Notes under the pieces: model-generated
Seen by the model: the letters and a program-made list of their open reading frames with translations, nothing else
Told to the model about the DNA's origin: nothing
Database searches by the model: none
Made by a program: the position numbers and the translations under genes
Assembly (NCBI GenBank): GCA_964242425.1
Contig: CAXTCK010000060.1
Span: 1-16,697, forward strand
Source: Lichenicola sp964242425
GTDB taxonomy: Bacteria > Pseudomonadota > Alphaproteobacteria > Acetobacterales > Acetobacteraceae
Direction: 5' to 3'
Length of the DNA stretch: 16,697 nt
Shown here: piece by piece, positions 8,251 to 15,009 of the stretch
How the letters are laid out: the number at the start of each line of letters is the position of its first letter
Position numbering within the stretch: the stretch's first letter is position 1

Positions 8251-8823
8251 CTACAGCACGAGTTCCGTCATGCCGCAGTTCGGCAGGAACACCCCCGTCA
8301 GGTGGAAGAAGAACGTTCCGTGTCCGACCACGGCGACGTTGCGCTCGTCGCGGCCAGCCAGAAAGGCGCGGAACAGCTCGACCCGCGCCAGCGTGGCGTC
8401 CAGCGGCTCGACATGGAGGCCGTTCGCATCGGCCTCGCCCTGCGCATGCCACCAGACCTGGTCCAGGTGATCGAAATCGAGCGCCGGATAGTCCGCCACG
8501 AGGCGCGCTGGCGCACGGCCTACGTCGCCGCTGCCTTCCAGCCGTTCCCGGTGCAGCGCTTCCACCACGAAGCGCGGTCTCGACCGGTGCCCGTCGAAGA
8601 TGCCGAGCGCGGTCTGCAGTGCGCGCGTCAGCGGCGTCACCACCACCAGGTCGACCGGATGGTCGCGCAGCTTCTCCCGGGCGTCGCGCACCTGTGCCTC
8701 CCCCGCCGGGGTCAGCCGCGCATCCGGCACGCCGGGATCGATGCCTGTCTCGTCATAGGCGACGTTGGCCGTCGACTGGCCGTGGCGGATGCAGAGGATC
8801 GTGTGCGGCGGCATGCGCCACAC
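8251..8823 (-). CDS. Histidine phosphatase family protein (phosphoglycerate mutase-like)
   Basis: The 190-residue protein has the family hallmarks. The RHG motif is IRHGQSTAN near residues 12-20, with His14 as the expected phospho-acceptor. A core arginine region follows (TPLTRALQTALGIF), then HRERLEGS, and the second catalytic histidine is in VAVVGHGTFF (His168). The substrate cannot be deduced; family members act on sugar phosphates, nucleotides or proteins. The start is taken as GTG 8823 because AGGAG lies 9 bases before it. ATG 8814, three codons later, is the alternative. The gene stands alone: about 590 bases separate it from the start of narK and 312 bases from the polyol operon, all on the same strand. 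Confidence 0.88.
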   Translation of the reverse strand: MWRMPPHTILCIRHGQSTANVAYDETGIDPGVPDARLTPAGEAQVRDAREKLRDHPVDLVVVTPLTRALQTALGIFDGHRSRPRFVVEALHRERLEGSGDVGRAPARLVADYPALDFDHLDQVWWHAQGEADANGLHVEPLDATLARVELFRAFLAGRDERNVAVVGHGTFFFHLTGVFLPNCGMTELVL

Positions 8824-9135
8824 CTAGTCGGTCTCCTGGTTTGCAGCAACGCGGCCCCGGGATGCCTGTTGAACACCGCAGGTATTCCGCGTGCAGCGCC
8901 TACACACCACGGCCTCGCGTAATGCGCTGGAGTTGCTAGGCACCGAATGATCGAACGGGTTCGAATGCCTGCCTGGGCCTGGAAAATCCGATCGCTTGGC
9001 ATGGAGGTCGTCCTCGCCTCCATCACAACCGCTCGTTCCTGCCGAACCGGACGATCGTGCCGCAGGTGTCAGGTTTTGGCGCATCGCCCGGCGGCCTCCG
9101 CCACCTCCGCCTGACCGGCAGCGCCAAACGTTCCG
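8824..9135. other. Intergenic region between the polyol operon and the phosphatase gene
   Basis: Around 310 bases without a credible gene. Two short minus-strand frames exist but lack family features. It should contain the end of the polyol transcript, where an inverted repeat is found (see 9075-9128), and the phosphatase promoter, for which I see no clear -35/-10 pair. Confidence 0.4.
9075..9128. terminator. Long inverted repeat downstream of the polyol operon
   Basis: TTTGGCGC (9075-9082) and GCGCCAAA (9121-9128) are perfect 8-bp complements around 38 bases. Those bases contain a further short stem (GGCGG/CCGCC). The repeat begins 8 bases beyond the stop of the last polyol-operon gene. Its position fits a transcript-end structure, but no T-tract follows on the minus strand, so it may be a stabilising stem or part of a Rho-dependent end. 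Confidence 0.35.
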
Positions 9136-10071
9136 TCAGTGCTGCGTCCAGCCGGTGTAGCTGTTCACGTTGTCCCGCGTGACCAGCTTCGGCGCCATCA
9201 GCATGAGCCGCTGCGCGGGCTCGTGCCCGTTCATGATCCCGTCGCCGATCTTCACCCCGAGTTCGCCCATGGTGAACGGGTCCTGCGAGGCGGAAGCCAC
9301 GTTGGAGGACTGGCCCTTCAAGGCGGCGACGATGTCGGGAGCGCCGTCGACCGAGGTGATCATCACGCCGGTGCGATGCGACTGCTTCGCCGCCAGATCG
9401 GTGCCAATCGCCTGCGGATCGTTCACTGCGAAGATGCCGGCGACGTCGGGGAAGCGCACGAAATAGCCTTGGGCGATCGCGAGGCCGCCATCGCGCGATC
9501 CCTTGCCGTTCTGGGTGCTGTCAAGAACCGTGATTCCGGGATCTGCCGCCAGCGCTCCCTTGCACCCCTTGACGCGGTCGATGACGGCGGACACCTGCTC
9601 GCCGTTCTCGATGATGACGTTGCCCTTGCGGTTGATCTTGTCGGCAAGGTAGGCGCAGGAGATCCGGCCTGCCGCAACGTTGTCGGTTTCCACCACCGCG
9701 TTGGCGCCCGACGCGTTCACGTCGACCCCGACCACGGTGATGCCGGCCGCCTGCGCCCGCTTGATCGCCGGCAGGATCGCGTTCTGGTCGATCGCGGTGA
9801 CGAGGATCAGGTCCACCCCGGCGGCGATGAAGTTGTCCATCTGCGTCAGCTGCTTGTTGAGGTCGTACTCGGCCGAGCCGACCGTCACGCGCACCTTGGG
9901 GTTGAAGGTGCGCGCCTCGGTCGTCGCTCCCTTGGCCAGTGCAACGTAGTACGGGTTGCCGAGCGATCCGACCGAGATGCCCATGGCGTCGAGCGGCCTG
10001 GCGGAGGCCGAGGCGCCGATCAGGCTCGCGCAGAGACAGACGAGGCTCGCGCGCCGGAAATGCTTGTTCAT
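9136..10071 (-). CDS. RbsB-like periplasmic sugar-binding protein (CUT2-type ABC transporter)
   Basis: The 311-residue product starts with a Sec signal peptide (MNKHFRRASLVCLCASLIG, probable cleavage after ASA near residue 24). A periplasmic-binding-protein/LacI-like fold follows: GISVGSLGNPYYVALAKGA, then DLNKQLTQMDNFIAAGVDLILV near residues 69-90, GITVVGVDV, ETDNVAAGRI, and GIFAVNDPQAIGTDLAA. These match the Peripla_BP_4/RbsB group that binds pentoses, hexoses or polyols in the periplasm. The start at ATG 10071 has AGGA nine bases upstream. It is the last gene of the four-gene minus-strand operon, 29 bases after the alcohol dehydrogenase. No permease or ATP-binding gene for it is present in the window. 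The ligand is unknown; the neighbouring dehydrogenases and ribulokinase suggest a pentitol or pentose. Confidence 0.88.
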   Translation of the reverse strand: MNKHFRRASLVCLCASLIGASASARPLDAMGISVGSLGNPYYVALAKGATTEARTFNPKVRVTVGSAEYDLNKQLTQMDNFIAAGVDLILVTAIDQNAILPAIKRAQAAGITVVGVDVNASGANAVVETDNVAAGRISCAYLADKINRKGNVIIENGEQVSAVIDRVKGCKGALAADPGITVLDSTQNGKGSRDGGLAIAQGYFVRFPDVAGIFAVNDPQAIGTDLAAKQSHRTGVMITSVDGAPDIVAALKGQSSNVASASQDPFTMGELGVKIGDGIMNGHEPAQRLMLMAPKLVTRDNVNSYTGWTQH

Positions 10072-10100
10072 GTCAGCTCATCCTGTGCATGTCCAAGGCG

Positions 10101-11132
10101 TCAGAAGGTGATCTGCAGCTTGATGTCCGCCGGCTGGGCGCTCGCGGCGCGCTCGAACGCTTCCACGCTGTCGTCGAAGTGGAACGTTTGGCTGACCAGC
10201 GGCTTCAGGTCGACCTTGCCCGACGAGATCATCGCCAAGGCGCGCGGGAACACGTTGGCGTAGCGGAACACGAACTCGACCCGCAGCTCCTTGTTCATCG
10301 CCACGCCGTGGTCCAGCGACGCCGCCGCCGTCGCGATGCCGACGATGACGAGCACGCCGCCGGGGGCCGCGTAGTCGGCGAGGGCGGCGATCGCCAGCGG
10401 GCTGCCGCTCGCCTCGAACACGATGTCGGCACCCCAGCCGCCCGTCGCCTCGGCGATGATCGCGGCGGGATCGGCCTCGCGCACGTTGATCGGGGTAATG
10501 CCCGGGTAGCGTCCGGCCACGTCGAGCTTGGGCTGGTGCACGTCGGTGATGAGGACGCGGCTGCATCCGGCGGCCAGCGCGGCCAGGGCGATCATGATGC
10601 CGATGGTGCCGGCGCCGGTCACCACGGCGACGTCGCCCGGCGTGACGCGGGCCTTGATCGAGGCGTGGACCCCGACCGCAAACGGCTCGACCATCGCCGC
10701 TTCCGCGAAGCTGACGTTGTCGGGGATGCGGAAGGTGAAGGCCGCCGGGTGGACCACGGTGCCGGCCAGGCAACCATGGATGGGCGGGGTGGCCCAGAAG
10801 CGCACCGCGGGGTCCACGTTGTACTTGCCCATCAGCGTGGCGCGGGAGCGGAAGTCCGGGATCCCAGGCTCCATGCACACCCGGTCGCCGGTCTTCAGGC
10901 CGGTGACGCGCGATCCGGTCGCGATGATCGTGCCCGACGCCTCGTGCCCGAGCACCATCGGCGCCCGCACCTGGTTGGGGCCGGCACCGCCATGCACGTA
11001 GTAGTGCACGTCGCTGCCGCAGATGCCCACGGTGTGCAGGGCGATGCGGACGTCGTCCGGACCCAGCTCGTCGGACAGCTCGATGTCCCGGATGGCGAGC
11101 TCGCCCTTGCGTTCGAGTACCAGAGCCTTCAC
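10101..11132 (-). CDS. Zinc-dependent alcohol dehydrogenase, sorbitol/xylitol dehydrogenase type
   Basis: This medium-chain dehydrogenase of 343 residues probably oxidises a polyol to a ketose with NAD+. Catalytic zinc ligands are visible: Cys38 in GICGSDVHYY, His63-Glu64 in LGHEASG, and Glu in MVEPFAVGVHA. The Rossmann motif GAGTIG is followed by an aspartate at the end of beta-2 (LITDVHQPKL), which favours NAD over NADP. Where many sorbitol dehydrogenases have a four-cysteine structural-zinc lobe, this one reads EPGIPDFRSRATLMGKYNV without those cysteines. The start is GTG 11132, with AAGGA seven bases upstream; the frame stays open further upstream but only as a shadow of the SDR gene. It sits 35 bases after the SDR and 29 before the RbsB-like gene, in one operon. 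The exact polyol (xylitol, sorbitol, arabitol or ribitol) cannot be told from sequence. Confidence 0.88.
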   Translation of the reverse strand: MKALVLERKGELAIRDIELSDELGPDDVRIALHTVGICGSDVHYYVHGGAGPNQVRAPMVLGHEASGTIIATGSRVTGLKTGDRVCMEPGIPDFRSRATLMGKYNVDPAVRFWATPPIHGCLAGTVVHPAAFTFRIPDNVSFAEAAMVEPFAVGVHASIKARVTPGDVAVVTGAGTIGIMIALAALAAGCSRVLITDVHQPKLDVAGRYPGITPINVREADPAAIIAEATGGWGADIVFEASGSPLAIAALADYAAPGGVLVIVGIATAAASLDHGVAMNKELRVEFVFRYANVFPRALAMISSGKVDLKPLVSQTFHFDDSVEAFERAASAQPADIKLQITF

Positions 11133-11167
11133 GGCGCGTTCCTTCCCGGTCGACGTTGAACCGTTCC

Positions 11168-11941
11168 TTACCAGATCGAGTAGCCGCCGTCGGCCACCAC
11201 AACGCTTCCGGTGAGGTAGCTCGACGCTTCGGAGGCCAGGAACAGGACCACGGCGGCGATCTCCTGCGGCTGCGCGCCGCGCCCCATCGGCGTCATTGGC
11301 AGCCAAACACCGCCGAGCTCCGGCATGCGCAGCGCCGGGCCGGAAATGTCGGTGTCGACATAGCCGGGGGCGACGCCGTTGACGCGGACGCCACGGGACG
11401 CCCACTCGCCGGCGAGCGAGCGGGTCAGGTGATGCACGCCGGCCTTGGCCGCATTGTAGTGCACCTGACGCTGCGGCCGGTTCGAGATGAAGCCCGACAT
11501 GGAGCCGTTGGTGACGATGGTGCCGGTGCCGCGCGCCAGCATATGCCTGCCGAACGAGCGGCAGCACCGGAACACGCCCTTGAGATCGATGTCCACCACC
11601 TGGTCCCATACCTCATCGGACATGTCCTCGGCCCCGGTGTCGGGCCAGGCGATCCCGGCATTGGCGAACAGGATGTCCACCCTGTCGTCGCCCTGGTTGA
11701 GCTCGTCGGCGACGCGCTGCGTCATGGCGGAGTCGCGCACGTCGAGCAGAACCTCCCGCGCCGCAAACCCGGCCTTGGCGAGGCTGTCCAGGCCGGTCGC
11801 CAGCACCGCCTCATCGTGGCCGGAGATTACGACGTTGGCGCCCGCTTCGGCGAAGGCGTGGGCGGTGGCGAGCCCGATCCCGCGCCCGCCGCCCGTGATC
11901 AGGGCGGTCTTTCCATCGAGCCGGAACATCTCGAGATACAT
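11168..11941 (-). CDS. SDR-family NAD(P)-dependent oxidoreductase, probable polyol dehydrogenase
   Basis: A classical short-chain dehydrogenase of 257 residues. It has the nucleotide-binding TGGGRGIG (residues 16-23), FANAG (92-96), and the catalytic set Ser149, Tyr162 and Lys166 in NGSMSG and YNAAK. The C-terminal FLASEASSYLTGSVVVADGG is also typical of the family. The substrate is probably a polyol or sugar, judging from the neighbouring SmoE-like binding protein and the second dehydrogenase; many enzymes of this shape are ribitol, arabitol or mannitol dehydrogenases, but the family is broad. The ATG at 11941 has a strong AAGGAG five bases upstream. It follows the binding-protein gene by 49 bases and precedes the zinc dehydrogenase by 35, consistent with one transcript. 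Confidence 0.88.
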   Translation of the reverse strand: MYLEMFRLDGKTALITGGGRGIGLATAHAFAEAGANVVISGHDEAVLATGLDSLAKAGFAAREVLLDVRDSAMTQRVADELNQGDDRVDILFANAGIAWPDTGAEDMSDEVWDQVVDIDLKGVFRCCRSFGRHMLARGTGTIVTNGSMSGFISNRPQRQVHYNAAKAGVHHLTRSLAGEWASRGVRVNGVAPGYVDTDISGPALRMPELGGVWLPMTPMGRGAQPQEIAAVVLFLASEASSYLTGSVVVADGGYSIW

Positions 11942-11990
11942 GCGTGCTCCTTGGGCGATGGCGTCGCGCGGGGTGAAAGGCGGGAGGCGG

Positions 11991-13319
11991 CTAGTGGTTG
12001 TAGCCCGCCTGCGCCATTGTTCGCGCCGTGGAGGCTTGCGCCGCCTGCAGGGCGCTGGCGACGCTTTGCCGTCCGGTCAGGGCGCCGGCGATGATCTGGC
12101 CGACCTCCGTGCCGATCGACTGGAACTGGGGTATGCCGACATAGCCGATGCCGACATACGGAACCGGCTGCGCCGTGGGATGATCGAGGTCCGCCGTCTG
12201 GATCGCCTTCAACACGACCGGCGCGAACGGCGCAGCCTTGAGGTAGTCGGGGTTCTGGTAGGTCGAGGTCCGGGTGCCGGGCGGCACCGCGGCCCAGCCG
12301 CGCTGCTTTGCGACAAGCGCGATATAGTCGCGCGAGGTCGCCCAGTAGATAAAGGTCTTCGCGGCATCAAGATGCTTGGTCGTGTTGGGTATGGCCAGGG
12401 TCCAAGACCAAAGGTAGTGCGACCCGGCTTTGGTGGTCTCGTAGGGCGCCTGCGCGTAGCCCACGCGCCCGACCACCTGGCTTTGTTTCGGATCGGCCAG
12501 GAAGCTCGCCGACACGGTGGCGTCGACCCACATCGCGCACTTGCCGCTTGCAAACAAGGCGAGGTTGTCGTTGTAGCCCGCCGTCACGGCACCGGGTGGC
12601 CCGTCGTTGCGCAGCAGGTCGACGTAAAGGCCGACCGCCTTTTCCCACGGCGCCGAGGTGAGCTGAGGCTGCCACTTCATGTCGAACCAGCGGCCGCCGA
12701 AGCTGTTCACCATGTCGCTCAGGAAGCCGATGTTCTCGCCCCAGCCTGGCTTGCCGCGCAGGCAGATCCCGTAGACGCCATGCGACGGATCATTCAGGCG
12801 CTTCGCGAACGACGCGACCTGGTCCCAGGTCGGCGAGGCCGGCATGGTCAGGCCGGCGGCTTTGAACAGGTCGGTCCGGTAGATCGTGAAGGTGCTTTCG
12901 CCGTAAAAGGGCAAAGAGTAGAGCTGGTCCTTGTAGGTCAGGCCGGCCCGGAGCGAGCCGAACACGTCGGCGACGTCGTAGGTGGCAGGGATGTCGGCAA
13001 GGGGCGCCAGCCAGCCGAGACGGCTCCAGATCGGAACCTCGTAGATCCCAACCGTAACGATGTCGAGCTGTCCAGTGTGGGTCGCGACATCGGTGGTGAC
13101 GCGCGCCCGGAGCGTGTTCTCGTCCATCGTCACCCAGCGGAGCTTGATGTCCGGATGGGCCGCCTCGAACTGCGGCGCGAGCTGCTCCATGACGATCATG
13201 TCGGGATTGTCGACCGTGGCGATCGTCAGCGTGGTGGGGGCGGCGCAGGCGCCGGTCGCCCAGGCTACGGCTAGGCAGAGCGGCGCGATCCCGGCCGCGA
13301 TGGTCTTGCCGTTCAGCAT
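11991..13319 (-). CDS. SmoE/MtlE-like polyol ABC transporter substrate-binding protein (CUT1 type)
   Basis: The 442-residue product has a Sec signal peptide (LNGKTIAAGIAPLCLAVAW, cleavage probably after GACA near residue 26) and is expected in the periplasm. The mature part resembles sorbitol/mannitol binding proteins of the extracellular solute-binding family 1: TLTIATVDNPDMIVMEQLAP, DIKLRWVTMDENTLRARV and VTVGIYEVPIWSRLGWLAPL near residues 27-105. LPFYGESTFTIYRTDLFKAA and LYVDLLRNDGPPG follow. The ATG at 13319 has AAGGA eight bases upstream; the longer open frame to 13475 crosses the operator and was rejected. It is the first gene of the minus-strand operon and is divergent from the ribulokinase. 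No CUT1 permeases or MalK-type ATPase are encoded in the window. The ligand is inferred, not proven. Confidence 0.9.
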   Translation of the reverse strand: MLNGKTIAAGIAPLCLAVAWATGACAAPTTLTIATVDNPDMIVMEQLAPQFEAAHPDIKLRWVTMDENTLRARVTTDVATHTGQLDIVTVGIYEVPIWSRLGWLAPLADIPATYDVADVFGSLRAGLTYKDQLYSLPFYGESTFTIYRTDLFKAAGLTMPASPTWDQVASFAKRLNDPSHGVYGICLRGKPGWGENIGFLSDMVNSFGGRWFDMKWQPQLTSAPWEKAVGLYVDLLRNDGPPGAVTAGYNDNLALFASGKCAMWVDATVSASFLADPKQSQVVGRVGYAQAPYETTKAGSHYLWSWTLAIPNTTKHLDAAKTFIYWATSRDYIALVAKQRGWAAVPPGTRTSTYQNPDYLKAAPFAPVVLKAIQTADLDHPTAQPVPYVGIGYVGIPQFQSIGTEVGQIIAGALTGRQSVASALQAAQASTARTMAQAGYNH

Positions 13320-13420
13320 GGACCCGTTCCTTTCCCGTGCGTCCGGATCCGGTCGCTTTCTTCCGGACCTGTGGTCGTGGAAGGGGCAATCCATATCCAG
13401 CCGTTGTTCTTGTTGCCGAC

Positions 13421-13449
13421 ATCCTTGCAGCGGCTGCATCCGGTGACAA
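13421..13449 (-). promoter_or_regulatory. Possible sigma70-type promoter for the polyol operon
   Basis: On the minus strand TTGTCA (13449-13444) is followed after 17 bases by AAGGAT (13426-13421). The -35 is good and the -10 poor. The spacer includes a small palindrome, TGCAG-N3-CTGCA (13426-13438). The 22-bp inverted repeat lies just upstream. This assignment is tentative. Confidence 0.25.
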
Positions 13450-13455
13450 GGCATC

Positions 13456-13477
13456 TTTTGCACAATAACGTGCAAAA
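13456..13477. promoter_or_regulatory. 22-bp inverted repeat, candidate operator of the divergent polyol locus
   Basis: TTTTGCAC (13456-13463) and GTGCAAAA (13470-13477) form perfect 8-bp arms separated by AATAAC. The element is AT-rich in otherwise GC-rich DNA. It lies between the divergent SmoE-like gene and the ribulokinase, 137 bases above the former's start and 2 bases from the scaffold gap. Its size and symmetry fit a dimeric repressor site. The ROK regulator encoded at 15006-16247 is the obvious candidate, though that link is inference. No second copy was noticed in the window. Confidence 0.6.
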
Positions 13478-13479
13478 CG

Positions 13480-13579
13480 NNNNNNNNNNNNNNNNNNNNN
13501 NNNNNNNNNNNNNNNNNNNNNNNNNNNNNNNNNNNNNNNNNNNNNNNNNNNNNNNNNNNNNNNNNNNNNNNNNNNNNNN
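13480..13579. other. Scaffold gap of 100 N covering the ribulokinase 5' end
   Basis: Exactly 100 N, of unknown real length. It hides the rest of the divergent regulatory region and roughly the first 45-50 codons of the kinase, which together probably exceed 100 bases. Confidence 0.97.
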
Positions 13580-15009
13580 AAGCGCTGCCGCCGGCCTATG
13601 CGCTCCAGGATGCCGCCGACTACCTCGAAGCGGCGGAAGCGATCCTGCGCGCGATCGGCAGGGATCGCATCGTGGCCAGCATCGGCATCGACTTCACCGC
13701 CAGCACGCCCCTGCCCGCGCGGCTGGACGGGACGCCGTTGTCGGCGCTTCATCCGGCCGAGCCGCACGCCTACGTCAAGCTGTGGAAGCACGCGGCCGCC
13801 CAGCCTCATGCCGACCGGATCAACGCGTCCGGCCCGCACGATTATCTGGCGGAATGCGGCGGCCGGCTGTCCGGCGAGTGGATGCTGCCGAAGGCGCAGC
13901 AGCTGCGCAACGAGGCGCCATCCCTGTGGGCGGAAGCCGAACGCTTTATCGAGGCCGGCGACTGGCTGGTCTGGCAGCTGTGCGGGCAGGAAGCGCGGAG
14001 CCTGGATTTCGCTGCCTACAAGGCGCAGTACAGCGCGGCCCGGGGCGGCTATCCCCCGCACGTCGTGCCGGGCCTGATCGATCGGCTGGCGCCGCCGCAG
14101 CCGGTGGGCACGGCGGCGGGCAGGTTGTCGGACGCGTGGCGCGCCCGGACCGGCATCGAAGGCGAAGCCGTGGTCGGCGTGGCAGTGATCGATTCCCATG
14201 TCGTCCTGCCAGCCGTCGGCGCCGTGTCGCCCGGCACCCTGGTCGGGGCCCTCGGCACGTCGGCGGTGTTCCTGCTGCTGGACGACACCAGGCGTCCGCT
14301 TCCGCCCGGAATCGAGGCCATGGCGGAAGGTGCGGCACTTCCTGGGTCGTGGTGCTACGAGGCTGGACAGGCCGGCTTCGGGGACATGCTGGCCTGGTAT
14401 GTCCGCACCTTTCCGCGCTCTCCTGACCTCGACACGAACTTCAGGCTGTACAACGAGGAAGCAGCGTCGCTGCGGCCGGGGGAGAACCACCTCGTCGCGC
14501 TGGACTGGTGGAGCGGCAACCGGGTGCCGCACGGTGACCAAAGCCTGAGCGGCGTCCTGGCGGGCCTCACGCTCCACACCACGGCGGGAGGGATTTATCG
14601 CGCCCTGCTCGAAGCGGTGTGCTTCGGGGCGCGGACCATCGTCGATCACCTGCTTGGGGGCGGTCTTGCGATCGACCGGGTGCTGCTCACCAGCGGCCTG
14701 GCGCACAACAACGCGCTGCTGGTGCAGATCATGGCCGACATCCTCGGCCGGCAGATCGTGGTGCCCGAGATCGCCAACCCGACCGCGATCGGCGCCGCGA
14801 TCCACGGCGCGGTGGCCGCCGGGGTGGTGGACGGGTTCGCGGAAGGCGCTGCGCGTTTCGGCGCCCGCGGCGCCCGGATCGTCGAGCCGGATCGCGCCGG
14901 CGAGAGCGTCTACGCGCAACTCTACGAAGCCTATCGGCAGCTCGGAACCGTGCGACCGGTACGCGACGTGCTCGGCACGATCAACAACGCCCATGGCGCA
15001 TCCGGATGA
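13580..15009 (+). CDS. AraB-type ribulokinase (FGGY family), 5' end lost in the gap
   Basis: In-frame codons begin at 13582, and 475 residues are visible up to TGA 15007-15009. The first visible residues, ALPPAYALQDAADYLEAAEA, align with the region about 50 residues into AraB. Then come VASIGIDFTASTPLPA, PHAYVKLWKHAAAQPHADRI, SGEWMLPKAQQL, GALGTSAVFLLL, AGQAGFGDMLAWY, LDWWSGNR and the C-terminal LTSGLAHNNALLVQIMADIL. These are the FGGY nucleotide- and sugar-binding segments as arranged in ribulokinases. The enzyme should phosphorylate L- or D-ribulose using ATP. A GTG at 13672 could be read as a start, but homology clearly extends upstream, so the true start lies in the gap. The stop overlaps the ROK gene start (ATGA), indicating translational coupling. 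No araA or araD is visible. The nearby polyol dehydrogenases suggest that ribulose comes from a pentitol such as ribitol or arabitol. Confidence 0.88.

Noticed and set aside
7651..8922. Plus-strand frame of over 400 codons through the narK-phosphatase intergenic region
   Set aside because: Low-complexity composition, antisense to the phosphatase, and no ribosome binding site or family match.
8940..8985. tRNA-like T-loop (GGTTCGAAT) suggesting a tRNA gene or attachment site
   Set aside because: The flanking bases do not pair as a T-stem, and no acceptor or anticodon arm could be folded around it.
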